A DNA stretch of 64,000 bases from Albifimbria verrucaria (lineage: Eukaryota; Ascomycota; Sordariomycetes; Hypocreales; Stachybotryaceae): positions 5,394,001 to 5,458,000 of the forward strand of contig JAHREC010000009.1 in NCBI GenBank assembly GCA_020081605.1, given 5' to 3'. Positions 1 to 12,970 of the stretch are shown here, one piece after another. Both the position numbers and the translations under genes were made by a program. Position 1 is the stretch's first letter. Every line of letters starts with the position of its first letter. The notes below the pieces were generated by a model. The model made no database searches, was not told the origin of the DNA, and worked only from the letters and a program-made list of their open reading frames with translations.

Positions 1-253
1 TCATATTAATAATAATTACCGATCAAAGTTTTTGTCCGAACTAATGATATTTATCCATCCTATCGATGCCATTTTCAGTTCCAGCCCCTTTGATAGCTTT
101 TCTTAATGACCTACCCTAGACACATGCTTACGTCACGCCAAGTCCGACTGACGTATGCCCGTTTTGTCATATCTCGACCGAGGTTCAGTCCTACGGAAAT
201 GACGGAATAGTCACTTGAGAGCTTAACCCAAGTAATAGAATTCTGTGTTCAAG

Positions 254-1264
254 ATGGGTTGGAGAGATCAACTGAAAAGGGTCAAACAGGAGTTTGACCA
301 AATGGTTGGTGAACCTAACAGGCAGGAACAGCATCAGGGCTATCCTGGCAATCAGGGTCACCAACATCACCAGTGGCAGCCTCAACCTCCCCAACCACCC
401 GCCAGCTGCGCCTCCGCAGCGATACTGGCAACTCAGAAGCCAAGCTGATATTCCAATTACCGCCGAATGGGATGCCAAGCTTGGGAACGGTCCCGACGGT
501 TGGGGTAATCAGGAGTTACAGCATTATACTGCTGATCCTGCTAATGTGTTCTAGTATGTCGATGCGTCTTCAATTCTCCATCTGAATAGGATAAGATCAC
601 TAAGTCTGGCAGTACCTCCGATGGAAAGCTTGTTCTACGGGCTGTTGCCAATCACGAAGCCCAAACTCCGGAGACACGATTTACTTCGGCTCGCCTAGTC
701 AGCCGGCCGACTTTGGCGCGAGATAGCGGAGTACTTACGGCCGTCATTCTCTCTCCTTGTGCCGAGGGCATATGGCCGGCATTTTGGCTTCTCCCCAAGG
801 AGCCCTTCTCCTGGCCGACAGATGGTGAGATTGACATCGCCGAAACGTGGAATGGAGACCACGAGAACAGGTCCTGCCTTCACTGGGGCTTTCACAACGA
901 GCCTGACAAACACCGAGTCTTGGCCACCAGCATCCCAGATATGCATGCCAGGCCAGTACGGTACGATTTCGCGTGGGAGCAACCCAATGGCCAGCCGGGG
1001 CAGGGCCGAATGGTATGGTATATTGACGGTAAACCCGTCATGAAAGGGCATATCCCAGCGGGAACCCGACCCATGAGGGACATGACAGTTTTGCTCAATG
1101 TTGCTATGGGAGGCAATGTCTGTGCCGGTAAAGTGCCCGCAAACGGTTATTATGATATGGTCATATACACCATGTATATGGCTGAAGAACCTGAAAATGG
1201 TGGTTGGGGTCGGTTTAATGGCGACTGGCATCACCCAAACGTGCCTGAAGGAAATACTTATTAA
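254..1264 (+). CDS. GH16 family endo-beta-glucanase (frame-broken)
   Basis: Probable endo-1,3(4)-beta-glucanase acting on beta-glucan. The clearest part, about 713-1264, carries the GH16 catalytic motif EIDIAE (E-x-D-x-x-E, both catalytic Glu present) within DGEIDIAETWNGD, then the usual C-terminal beta-sandwich. The N-terminus (MGWRDQLKRVKQEFDQ, ATG at 254) is followed by a Gln/Pro/His-rich stretch and then the WGNQELQHYT block of the family. No signal peptide is visible. The reading frame changes near 410-420 without an obvious intron. A candidate intron at about 554-589 (gtatgt...aatag) is very short and leaves a stop codon across the junction, so at least two frame problems exist. These may be sequence errors or an early pseudogene. 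The family call is firm; intactness is not. Confidence 0.8.
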
Positions 1265-3175
1265 TTACTTGTACTGAGATGGATATTCATTGATGAAACC
1301 AAGCCATCATGGACTTGACGACCTATTCTAGCACAAACGAAACCTTGATGGGCGAAGTAGGCCATCCTGGATGACCAAGTTATTTATGAAGGAATTATAG
1401 CACCACGAGGCTGGAGGTTTTCGGCTAATAACTATACCTGGAAAATATATGTAACTGAGTTAGATCATTTCAAATGTAGTGACATGTGCAGTTGCCATTA
1501 TCACGTCAACCTCTTCTTGATTGCTGTCAAGCTTGAACAGCGAGCAATGGCTCTTGAAGATTTTGACCCTTTTGGTTCATATTTTCCATCAACGCCACTA
1601 TATTTCTCTACTATTCAATTGAAATCATCGTGTAGCTTGTAGAATACAAGGGAGGGAGATTGACTATCACGACCAGCTGCTTTATGAGAATATACGACAC
1701 CTGCTTCCCCAAACGCACGAAGTTTGTCAAGGGGTCTGTCTCACATTTTAACACCCACCCCTACGTAAATACGAATACCATTTTATTTTCAAGAGTAACT
1801 GGTCCTACATTTGTGAACCTACTCCACTCATGAATAGGTCTCTTCTAATCTGCCAAATGTCCCTGTGCGTGAAATTTTATCAGACTGGAACTATGTTTGT
1901 TACCTTATGCAGAATTCGCACATGGGAGAATACAATTTTGACGAGGTTGCTGATAAGATGAAGCAAAAATGTATTTTTGAGTTCCCAACTTCGTGAAGCT
2001 GCAATTAGCGCAGTGAAAAATCTAAGCCCATGATACTCATACCCTGTCATGGCTTAAAGCATGATTTTTGGGGCTGAAATCCTCAACCTACTCACACAAT
2101 TGAAACGTCCGTAGTACAGCGAATTCAAAATTTAATAGTCAGACTTAAGGGTCGAAGAGAAGTTGTTAATTCATTAAACGAGAAGTAAAGCCTGCGTCCT
2201 TATATGAGGATCGAATGATCTTTGGACTAGCTGTGGCTCTAGGGTAGGTACAAAGCAAAATAAGCAGCTCGGTCATTCCATTCCCAATGCAATAGATCAG
2301 GAAATGCTTTGTCATTATAATCGTCCCAAATTCTCTTAATACCGTATCAAAATAAGTCACTTGAGAAGTTTGCAATAAGTTTATTGGACTAGCAGTGAAC
2401 CGCGGAGTTGTCTCCGCCATTGCATCAGTGATGAACTGCCTCATTTAAGAGTGTTGTTTTCTGGTGTTTACGTCAACGACCCCGACTAGCTGAAATACCT
2501 GAGCTGACTAGCTCTCATGGAGTAAGGCCCAAGCAATCGTTCCAAGCAGCTGGTAACCAAATGGTTAACTGCTTTATAGCTAAAGTATTCTTGTAGACCG
2601 TCGCGGCACGAGACATGAGAAGTTACACAGCTTATGTGACCATAAATGCCCAATGGTGATATCCATTTTCGAAAGGATATCAATTCTTAACTATGACTTC
2701 TGAGTTGAATGGCTACACTGAACGTGGTGTCGGCCAGAGCTGCTGGATCGCCGGTGCGGCTGTAGCAAGCCCCAGCGCCCTAGTTGATTAGTGCTGTAGA
2801 TCATGCGACAGGTACAAATGCACGCTTATCTTCCTGCAAATCTGGTAATCGGTTTACCGCTAAACCCCCTGAATATGCATGTGGAGTCACTAAGTGTCAA
2901 GAAATGTCCAAGCTAACCGCCATTGACGCTGGACCTACCTATGATGTGTAATTGAGAGGAAGCACCATGTATGGCAATATTTTAGCTAGACGTTGACTTG
3001 GTCTAGAATCACGGAGTCGTTGTCCGATTCCCAGGGCAAAGTGATGACATGATGATATCCCTGAAAAGAAGTACGAATATATAATAGCATGAATGCTCGG
3101 CTCCCCATGCCGTTAAGGCCAGCCTGAACGCAACGCTTCGCATGCTGCACTGACGCTGTGGAAGCTCTTGAGATT
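1265..3175. other. Intergenic, no gene recognised
   Basis: About 1.9 kb of AT-rich sequence between the glucanase and the GMC oxidoreductase. Only short open frames without recognisable protein similarity occur on either strand. It must hold the promoter of the GMC gene. Confidence 0.6.
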
Positions 3176-5196
3176 ATGTTTGGTTCGTTGAGATTATACG
3201 GGGACTTCTGTCTCCTATCCTGTCCCTCATCTCCTTAGCCAATGGCCTCCCAACTCAACATGCACAACGGGAGAAGCTACCACCTACGATTTCATCATCG
3301 TCGGTGGTGGATCGGCAGGATTGGCTTTGGCAGCACGTTTGACAGAGAATGAAACATATTCTGTGCTCGTCTTGGAAGCCGGGGCTCAACCAGATACCGT
3401 GGCCTCTTATCAGGCACCTGGTGCTAATCAACAGGTACTCGGCTCAGCAATCGATTGGTCTTATGGGACGCTTCCACAGGTCGGTCTTAATGGCCGACAG
3501 CTTACATACAACCAAGGCCGATGCCTTGGGGGTAGCTCCGCTATCAATGGTCTAACGTATGGCCGTGGTTCTTCGAGTATATATGACCTGTGGGGGCGCT
3601 CGGCAACAACGGCTGGAATTGGGAAGATGTATTTCCTTACTTCAAGAAGGTATAGTACTTACGAAGACTCATCAATATTCTCATACTTATTTTGTTAGTC
3701 TACTACATTCAACGCCCCTGTTGCAGACTCCATCGAAGGGCAGACTTACAATGAGTCCTTATATTCCGATGGTCCAGTGCAGGTCACATATCCGCCAGAC
3801 GTGTACTCTCAGCCAGGAAGTGAGGCGTTTATTGAATCCTTGTCTGCTATTGGCATCCCTAGGTGAGTGGTCTGCATAAGGTTATGTCAAAGTTCTAACA
3901 GATATTCAGGACCCAAGAGCTAAACGGTGGTATCAATATTGGAACCAAGCAAGAGCCACTTACCATGGATACTAGATTTCGACGCAGCTCCAGCTACGAT
4001 TCCTATTTTATGCAGGCCGAGGATCGACCAAATCTTCATGTGCGACCAATGTCTCCAGTCCAGCAAGTTATCCTTGAAAAAGAAGGCGACATTGTTAAAG
4101 CAACTGGAGCGGTATATATAGACTACGCAAGCGGCCAAACTCTCAATGCTACGGCGAATATGGAGGTAATATTGAGTACTGGTGCACTTAAGACACCTCA
4201 GATGCTTATGCTATCGGTGAGAACTTAAATTGATATTGACTATTTCTATGCTAAGAATGTTAGGGTGTTGGCCCTACCGACATACTTGCGAAGGCTGGAA
4301 TCCAGCAATACGTCGCTAACAATAATGTTGAAAAGAAGTAAGATTTATGATCTATTTTACATATGAAGTATGATGAGGCTGATTTGGATACAGTCTACAA
4401 GACCACGTATATTTCAGTGTCATTGCTGAAGCTGACCCATCGATTTCATATTCATCGCTGTATCACGATTACTCAAAGCTCCAAGAAGCAAACGCAGAGT
4501 ATCAGAAGTCTTCAGGCCCCTTACAGGCCCCATTGGACTGTCATTTGGTTTTGAGAAGATTTCGAAAGAACAACTTGATAACCTTGGTGCATCGGCACTC
4601 ATAACCCAAAATCGCACTGACCAAGCTCACATTGAGTATCTATACGAAACTAATTATTATCCCAACATTCCATCACACTATTATGCCCCGAAAGAATACA
4701 ATACCTCCTACGTCAGCTTCACAGCCGCAATTGTAGCGCCCGTATCTAGGGAAATGTATCAGTCCTCTCCAACAGCCTTTCTGACAGGCCCCAGATTGAT
4801 CCTGGGTATCTCTCTGCTCCAGAAGACCAAGCTCTTGCACTCTATTCATTCAAGAACCTTCGTAAAGTTCTTGCGAAATACTCAGAGTCAAATTTTACCA
4901 TCGGCCCAGATTATGGTGAAGTAGCACCCGGGTCTTCAGTTCAGTCGGATGAGGAGATACTTGACTATATTCGTGAGACTTCTATAATGGTATGGCATGC
5001 GTTAGGAACCTGCTCAATGCTTCCATTAGATAAAGGCGGAGTTGTGGATGAAAACTTGAAGGTTTACGGGGTTGAAAGGCTGAGGGTGGTCGATGCAAGC
5101 GTCTTCCCCGTCATACCAGACACCCATACAGTGGGGGCAACATACATGTTGGCAGAAAAAGCTGCTATGATGATCAAGAAGGAACATGGTATCTAG
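3176..5196 (+). CDS. Secreted GMC-family FAD oxidoreductase (frame-broken)
   Basis: Glucose-methanol-choline oxidoreductase, an FAD-dependent alcohol oxidase or dehydrogenase. The dinucleotide-binding motif VGGGSAGLALAARL lies at about 3300-3345 and the GMC signature NQGRCLGGSSAING at about 3513-3554. The C-terminal active site has WHALGTCSM, then PDTHTVGATYMLAEKAA, supplying the His pair. A hydrophobic N-terminus read from about 3208 looks like a signal peptide, but no ATG is in frame with it; the ATG at 3176 is a guess. Introns read as 3650-3698, 3863-3909, 4217-4263 and 4338-4393, all GT-AG. Single-base frame breaks lie near 3274, 3592-3596 (G run), 4517-4520 (C run) and 4749-4751 (G run). 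Similar enzymes tailor fungal metabolites or make peroxide for lignocellulose decay. Its place beside the metabolite cluster may be chance. Confidence 0.82.
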
Positions 5197-6306
5197 TATG
5201 AGGTTTCATGATTTTCTGCCACTCAGCTATAAATAATAAAAACATATATTGCGAAAGCAGAAGAAACATGAATAAGAAAATAGAAACGTCAATCAAGCTG
5301 GTATCTGACCAAAAGAGGGCAATCACATAATGACGGCACTCTGGTGACCTTGACAGGGAACGCACTCCCACAGATATATATCGGAGCTAAGTACTACTTG
5401 ACCGAAGATCATAAGATAACAATAAATTATTTTCTTGAGTAGATATTATACTAAGACAGAGAATGTTTGCTGCTCCTTCAAGCCTCGTATATCGCCCGTT
5501 GGGAAGTATACAAACATCGAGGATGATTCACAAGCAGAATCCAACTTTGTGGAGCTCTTCAACCATTCGAGGGATACACTTATTGTGTTTGGTTGTTTGC
5601 CTACTCTTTGTATGATGATACATCAATTTGAACATAATGCAAGTATATCATGGCCATGACATCTAAATTGACGCGTGCTTTTGTGTGGTCATTCACAAGG
5701 AGACAACAGGATGGGGTGTACAAAGCTCTAGCACGATTCTTGTTTGATCAATAGATGAGCCAAGCAAGGCCAACCCTTGAAGAATACAATTAAAGCTCAT
5801 GATATTACAGGGGGCAATTTGGTGACCTCAACTTGCAAATCGACTTTGTTTTTGGCCAACTATCCTCAAGATGGCACGGACGGAGAACTAACCAAGGAAT
5901 TGTAGGTATTTTCTGTTACATAGTTTTTTGGCTGATAAAGTGAACGGGCCTACTGGAACGACATTGGTTTAGCAATCAGCATATGCATCTGGTTCCTCCA
6001 ATGTCGCAATCGCTGTCTATTGGAAGTTTATTGTCGATGGAAAGTTAATGATGATAAATAATGACCTGAAGTCCAGAAAACGAAAACACATTCTGATGAT
6101 GTAACATAGCCTAGAGAACCTAGGATGTCTTCTATTACCATTATTATCTGCTCTAACAAGCTCCATTCTGCAATAAAACAAACTTCTATTTTTTACATTG
6201 CACACTTGCAAATCTGGTACAAGTTCTACCAAAACTTATACCCTAAGGAGAAGTTGTCAGTAACATGACCCATGCTTCCCCGAAGGCTACATTCATGATA
6301 GGTATA
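5197..6306. other. Intergenic between convergent genes
   Basis: About 1.1 kb between the 3' ends of the GMC gene (+) and the FAD oxidase (-). AT-rich; no coding similarity seen. It contains both transcript ends. Confidence 0.6.
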
Positions 6307-8117
6307 CTAACAGGCACACAAGCGTCCATCACTCTCCGTCTTCCAGACCTCACTACCAACACCCTTGTAGATGTAAAAGAAGTTGCTGGGATCCCACTTC
6401 TTCTTGATAGCCAGTAACTTGATATAGTTACTACCATAGAAAAGATCTTGCCAGCCCTTCTCATTGAAGTCGGCCTCGTTCATGTAGGCTTTGGCGCCAG
6501 GAGTAATCGACTTTAGCTCAGGCATATATTGGTCCGTAACGCGTTTTTGAGCGGCTTCGATAGTGCTCCAAGGACTGGCATTGTCATATTGCGCGATGAC
6601 AGAGATTTGAGCTGCTGCATCCCGCCACTCTGGAAGAACAGCGTTGTCAGGACCAAATCTCTTGGCGAAGTTGCCTGCAGTTACAAGTGTGTAGGCGCCA
6701 TTGGCCGCTAGATTGGATAGAGTGTTGCTAAAGCCGCCATGGTTGTTCTTGAGAACGCTTTTGGGAGCAGACGACCGCCTTGCTGGTGGTTGGCTACAGG
6801 GACGATACCCTTCGGCAGAGTACCGATAAAATTGTTGTGGTAGTCTCGGTTAGGAAGGGTCTGGTAGCGGTGGTTGGTAAGCGTGATCCCTTGGGCGGTC
6901 AATTCGGCGATGAGAGGAGCCATGACGTTATCGCGGATGTGCTCAGCGGTGCTATTCCAAATGGCGACACTGCTCACTGCCAAGTACTCCTTGCGAATGG
7001 CGTAGATAACCATGGCACCGTCGCCAATCATCTTGCCGAGGTGTTTGTTCAGGATAGCCGGAGCCGCCCTGAACTGATCAGGACTGACGGTGCTAGCGAG
7101 AACCACGAAGCCACCAGAGCCGACAGCATTGCCGGGGTGGAAACGCACAGTCATGGACGTAACAACTCCGTAGTTGCCACCACCGCCTCCACTCAGGGCC
7201 CAGTATAGGTCGGAGTTCTTGGTAGCCGAAGCTTTGACAATGGTACCAGCAGCAGTCACGACCTCAAACTCAAGTGTTTGGTCAGCACCCATGCCGAGGG
7301 CATGGCTAAGAGCAGAGTGGCCACCGCCCTGTGTGAAGCCGCCTGCAAGACCAACACTAGGGCATTCACCGGTGAGAACTGTAACGCCCTTGAGATGAGC
7401 TGCCTCAAGGACTTCGTAGCCGAGAACACCGGCACCAACAGTGAGCGAGCCACCGGTGTAGTACTTGTCGGACCAGGTGCCAAACTTGATATCCTTGAGA
7501 CCTTGTGTCCAGATGGTCAGAGAACCAGCACCACTGGAGCGGCCCAGGAAGCTGCGAGATGGCATTAGTGACGAAAAGCATCTATGGTGTTGTCGAGCAC
7601 GTACTCATGGCCTGTGTTCTTGATCACAAGCCGGATGTTCTTGTCTTTGGCGAATTTGACTGCTTTGACAACATCGGAGGAGTCGCGAACTTTGACAGCG
7701 TAGGCAGCGTAATTGCCCAGCTTGCATGCTGATGCTCTATCGGTCCATGGATGGCAGCTGAATGACGTGAAATAAGTCTGCATAAACGAGGAGGGGACTG
7801 GATGCTATCGGTCTGTTAGTGGCCGTGGCACCATTGATGCTGTATGGAAGCAACTTACTGAGTGAAGGGGTCGGTCCAGGCCGCTTTCAAGGCAGAGCAT
7901 TTGGCCTCGTCAAAGGTGGGATCGTGGCATGGAGATCCAATCGGTACGGTGGCAATTAGTTGACCTCCAACTGTCGAGTTGAAGCTGTCCCACACAGCCT
8001 TGGTTGGCCAGCTCTTGTCCCCAGGAAGGCTTTGCAGGTGGCGGCAAGGGCGTCCACTGACGTTGCGCCAATGACTAAGATGCTGGCAATGGAGCCGGCA
8101 CAAAGGTTGAACAACAT
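6307..8117 (-). CDS. Secreted berberine-bridge-type FAD-linked oxidase
   Basis: VAO/PCMH-fold FAD oxidase with a C-terminal BBE segment. The ATG at 8117 starts a signal peptide (MLFNLCAGSIASILVIGATS). The intron at 7552-7604 has donor gtacgt and a ctaat branch site, and splices to NTGHD, whose His can bind FAD 8-alpha covalently. The following GECPSVGLAGGFTQGGGH supplies a Cys for a second flavin bond. The C-terminus contains YMNEADFNEKGWQDLFYGSNY, the BBE motif. A first intron at about 7805-7858 has its donor one base out of register. Frame breaks sit at homopolymers near 8019-8022, the 7858 donor, and 6759-6762. Such enzymes oxidise alcohols or amines, or close rings, in fungal pathways. 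Lying 5 kb from the P450 and 10 kb from the synthase genes, it is a candidate tailoring enzyme; the link is inference. Confidence 0.87.
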
Positions 8118-9514
8118 GGTCGATAACGGCGGCGGTCAACCTTACAAGCCAATTGCCTGGATGATGGAAGAGAGGGCTTGGTGAAAGGGAGGGAGGGAGA
8201 TGAAAGAGAATTCCCTAGCCAATCCTAATCATGGGTCTCGGTCATAAAAATAGGGAAGGGGCGTCGTCTTTGTGTATGGTAAGCACCACGTTTTCCACGG
8301 CAAGAGGCAACCAACAAATTCACTCAATGGTAGCTAATTCTTAGCCCTCGTGGCAACGTGGAGATTACCGAAAGAAACTCTCACCGTCAATAGTCGCCTT
8401 ACAGCCTATGATGAAACGATGTCAGACGCCGCTAGGGGCAAGGTCTTCTACGCAGCTGCCCCATGTTGTAACCTACATCGCCCATCTGGTTGATTCATCC
8501 TCTACTTTCAGCATGTTCATGGGTCGATTAAGGCCTCGTGAACTACGGCCAAGGACGCAAGGCTTCGAGAAGCGGACGCCACTCCGCGGTGACCCCGGAG
8601 CTGTGGGGGCGTGCTTGCTAGGTGCATTGATGGAATTCGATAGTTATGTGCATCCTTCAGGCCAGGGGTTGAGGTCTTGGCCTTTACTAACTTTCCTCTT
8701 TACGTTTGGCTAGTGTTGGTTGGGTGACTGGACGGCAAGTTTTCAACAATGTGGGAACTCTGTCCGCGGTCAATTTTGAGTAATCCCATGCAAGGGTGAG
8801 ACACCTTTCGCTTGTTTAGACGCTATCTCAATAAGGAAGTTAGGGATTACAGTACGAGAGCCTTATACCAGGCCCCATCGATGCAGGGGTTCCCAAGGCA
8901 CAGGGCGGGAGAAGGCTTCGAGACAACCAGGGCTTGAAGCATACATATTTGCAGCTTACCAGAACTTCGCCCAATCCTGGCCACATGCATGCAGGGAGGG
9001 TGCCACACCAGATATTATGTCACATTGGTAGATACGCCAGCCTTTTCCTTGCCCATACGGCGCCAGGATCCTCGTTGGCCAAGGCATGCAAGATAAACCT
9101 GGCAAGACGCACGAGATAGGACGCAGGTGAGCACACTCCTGTGGGTGATCAGGCTCCACGTGTAACAGGGGTTCTCTTGAACTCTTCGTTGACACGGAGT
9201 AAATCTGTCAGAAAGGGACATAGCTCCTGGATTCTCGATCGGCAAATGAATGACTTTCTGGAAGTTAACCGTCCGTATCCATTTCAAATAATGAGAGCTG
9301 ATAGGACAAAGCACGGCATCAATTTTAGCTATGTCAAGAGTAGATCTCGATACAAAAGATATGACAGGGTCGACTCATTTGCATGAACCAGGCTGTGAGG
9401 GTCATTTTATGAGACATGAGATAGTGGAAAGTGCAATAGAACATCTTTTTGCTACAGTAGGGAATTACATATGGCTACATCACTCATACAGCATCCTAGC
9501 ATCCAGATAGATTT
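8118..9514. other. Intergenic, no gene recognised
   Basis: About 1.4 kb upstream of the FAD oxidase and downstream of the Fung_rhodopsin gene. The open frame at 8408-8713 has no recognisable similarity and no supporting features. The region presumably holds the oxidase promoter. Confidence 0.55.
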
Positions 9515-10958
9515 TCACCGGCGTAGAGGTGCTCCCTGTGCGTCCCATGGCTGCTGATGGTTCCACTCATCACGCATATCAGCAGGCGCATCGCGGACTG
9601 CCGTTCGCACTTCGGTTGTGCGCACAATCCCAGGGCCAGAACGGCGATTATCCTGCCCATAGCCCACATCACGATCGTTGAGAGGCAACGATCCCGCACT
9701 TTCATTTTGGACCTCTGTAAGTGTGATACCACGCTCGCTCTCTGACATCTTGCGGTACACACGAGATGATTGCACGGACGGACCGTTAGAGAACCCGGAG
9801 CTTGAAATGTTGGAAGACGACTTCTTGTTGCTTGAGCGAGAGAAGGTGCTGAACAATGGCTTGATATAGGTGAGGGTGCTCTTGAGCAGTGGCGTCTCGT
9901 TAAAAGCCTTGGGAAGAGCAGGAACCGAGAAGACGAGGATGGCGCAAGTGCACTCTGCTAAAGCCCAGAGGTATACTGGACCAATATCGTAGGTGACGTT
10001 GGTCTTATAATCGATCTTGATGGTATACGCGATACGTGCGGCGGCGCAAACGCATGCCCTGTAGGGGAATGTTAGCTATCGTTGATCCGACGGAGATATT
10101 CATAATCCATAGTAAGGGCGGGTGAACTTACAGAAGACCAACGGAGAAGACGATGGAGACACCGATCTTGCGACGGGTATCCATTTGCAGCTTCCAGATA
10201 ACACGCTGAGGAAGTAGCAAGATGAGCACGTCGAAAATCAAATTGAAGATACTGGGAGTAGTATCGATGCTGCCTCGATCGCGACAAGTTCCAGGAATCC
10301 ATCTGTGCCAGTTCTTTTCGACCGGTGTGCAGTAGAACTGAACAGCGATGACGATACTAATGTAAAGAGCGCAATTGGCGATGATCATGGCCCAGCAGAT
10401 CCAGAAGAACTTATTCCTGGTGCGGGCGGGGACGAAAATGTGTAGCCATTCCAGAAGAATTGACGTTTTGATGGTCATCATGGTAAGAGCGTAGAACAGA
10501 GGGAACAGGTAGGTGACCTTGAAGACCGTCCATGTTAGTATGCGCAGCACCACAAGGTTGAGTTTAAGAACGTACGAATAGCGCATCAAACAAGCTGCCG
10601 AGTCTGACGTTGTACTGCTGGACGAAGAATCCAATTGTCTTCCACAATGAAAGACCGGCCCATACCATGCCCACGAAGAATCCAAACGCCGCGAATCCGA
10701 TTGCTACACGAAGTCATTAATGACCATTGTTCTCGCGGTGCCCATCTCATGTGAAGTACACTTACCATCTTCAGCTCGTAACTGCCAGGCTGCAATTACT
10801 CTAGAATAGAGTCTCAGTGCCAAAAGAATGTCGAAATCACCAAGCAAATGATGATAACGGTGAAACTCGCTGTGTTGCCGTTCGGCGGGTCGATGAAGTT
10901 AGGGAGCGTGTGGTTGTTAGGAGGGCGCCGCAGGCCCCAAAAGCTTGGCAGGATCCAT
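9515..10958 (-). CDS. Fung_rhodopsin (PTH11/SAT4-like) membrane protein
   Basis: Fungal-specific seven-helix membrane protein of the Fung_rhodopsin family (PF20684 type). The core shows several hydrophobic helices, the segment QFYCTPVEKNWHRWIPGTC with the family's Cys, Trp and Cys, and LILLLPQRVIWKLQM followed by RRKIGVSIVFSVGLL. A Ser-rich cytoplasmic tail of about 110 residues ends at 9515. Introns read as 10059-10131 and about 10686-10772. Frame breaks lie at an A run at 10822-10825, near 10590, and near the N-terminus, so the start (ATG at 10958) is uncertain. Some relatives act in host-surface sensing; most have no known function. It lies between the oxidase and the P450, but nothing ties it to their pathway. 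Confidence 0.78.
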
Positions 10959-12970
10959 GGTGTCTAGATTGAAGGACACTGGATAAGGCTCGACTTGCCA
11001 CAGCAACGCAAACCCAACTGGCAGGTAACAGTGGTCAACAGAAGGTGAATGAGAGACTTGCAGATCACTGAGGATTGTTGTTAAAAAGAAGAATCCGGGG
11101 ACTGTCCCGAATAAGGATCTTGCCCACGAGACAGTTACACTTTCTGACAAGATGGGACAGGTGTGCCACACTTGGAGCGTAGGATTGTAATATCGCAGAT
11201 GCCGATAGCAGTATGGAGCGTAGGAGCGCATAATGTAACCCTCTTTACATGATAACACACCGAAATTATGCATTAGTTTGAGGAGACCTCACTAGGGCTG
11301 CGATGAACACTGCGTCATAGCATTAGCCGCCAAGATCCTTGTACAGGGCTTCCAGATACGTAAATATGAACATTGCCCAACACTAATGCGGGTCATCAAC
11401 CGCAAGAATAGATACAGGCCAGACCATCATGGACCGAGCAAGCCTGGCGCCTGGTCCGGAATCCTTCGGATATCCACTCAAGAAGTCATTGGACCACCGT
11501 TAGGCGCAGAGTGTACGGTATTCCAGGTAGGGCAACACAGTCAGATGCCGACCTAACCCAGTCGCTGAGAAGGCTCTGGGTGGGGTCTTGGGCGCGGAAC
11601 CACATGTAAGCGTTGAATGGGACCTGGGACCCTTTGTTGCGACTTGGGATGGATTAGGCAAGTCCAAACATGGCAAGGGCTTCCATTTCTTTTGTTGTCG
11701 TTCGAGCTTCGGCCCTTGCCGAAGGCATGGATGATTGGAAAGGGAGGGGGCCTTCAGCCAGCGGATGCAAGGTTGAAGGCGAGTTGACGCTGGCCACCTC
11801 ATTTCTCTCTCCTTGAGCTAAGTACTGATACATGACATCGTGGAAGTTCCTGCAATGTAATGGAGCCTGCAGGCTTCCGCTCGCTTAGCAGGTACGGAGC
11901 TGAGCTCGAAGGATGCCTGGCAGATGTAGGTGGGTGGGTAGCCCAGAACAAAGGATAGGAGAGGAAATACCAAGATGATTGGCTATGGTTACGACAGCCG
12001 GAACAGGCGAAAGGCTGGCTGGGGCCGTTGCGGTTTGAGTTACACGCGCAACTGAGCGGAACTCGGCGGATTTTGATTACCGAAACCACTGTGGCTTGCT
12101 GCATAGCCAACCCAGCATAATACAGTTATAGATGAGGGATGCGATATTAAATGAAATACAGGATATTACCTGTCTTCCGGTGGTGGTATAGTCCACGACA
12201 TGAACTGAACAATACCGATTCCAGCAGGAATCACAGTAGAAACAAGGTAAGGAAGAACGAGGCTACTATCACGGTGCCCCCAATCTACCCCGCGTGAATA
12301 AGTGAATAGATCTATCTGGGTTAATGCAATAATGTGTGGCCCTTGCCTACGGACTATAGCAGGCACTGACAGGATTCACATACAGTACTTTGTTGGCCCT
12401 GATTTAGACCCATGCAGGGTGTGATCCTATCACTTTAGCCGTATCCTCTTTTCTGGAACTCCACAACAGCCTAGTCCTATACACATACACTGGCTCCGCC
12501 GGCTGTCGCCAAAGCTCAGCCAACATGCAATGTAACGTCAGTGTCAGAAATGAACCACAGACCTAACCTTGGCCTGAACCTCGGGTAGGGTCGTAGCGAA
12601 TGGACAGCCTTCACGTGGTCCGCCTAATTTAACTCTGTTGTACTGCAAGCTCTGGCCCCCAGCCACCCTTCATACGGGCAACAATGTCTTGATCCGGAAG
12701 ACCAACGTCGGTACAGGCCTCCTTGCTCTCGCGAATCCTCGCTTGTGATCAATCCACCGATATCCCAGGTCGAATGCCTTGGTTTATCGTACCTCATTGA
12801 CGCCACTCATCGCACATCTACTCGCGCCTACGCTATTTACCCCGGCACTTGGGTGCTGGTTCAGAGTGTCCCGCAAGTTCTCACTCAACACCTAGCGACA
12901 GACAAGCAGTGCACTAGATTTCTTCTTGCGTTTTGCTCCCCCGTACTCCAAAGTCCCTTCCACCATCGGC
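10959..12970. other. Intergenic, divergent promoter region
   Basis: About 2 kb between the Fung_rhodopsin gene (-) and the P450 (+). Open frames at 11500-12110 on the minus strand give low-complexity translations without similarity. I see no gene. Confidence 0.55.

Noticed and set aside
6780..7568. Plus-strand frames opposite the FAD oxidase
   Set aside because: They are shadows of the real minus-strand gene, whose motifs and introns are clear.
7552..7604. A frame break in the FAD oxidase at this place
   Set aside because: The stretch is a proper intron with donor gtacgt, branch ctaat and acceptor cag that restores the NTGHD motif.
8408..8713. A 101-residue plus-strand frame
   Set aside because: No similarity, no conserved pattern, and it sits in the promoter region of the FAD oxidase.
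11500..12110. Minus-strand coding frames upstream of the P450
   Set aside because: Translations are low in complexity, lack family features and do not join into a sensible protein.
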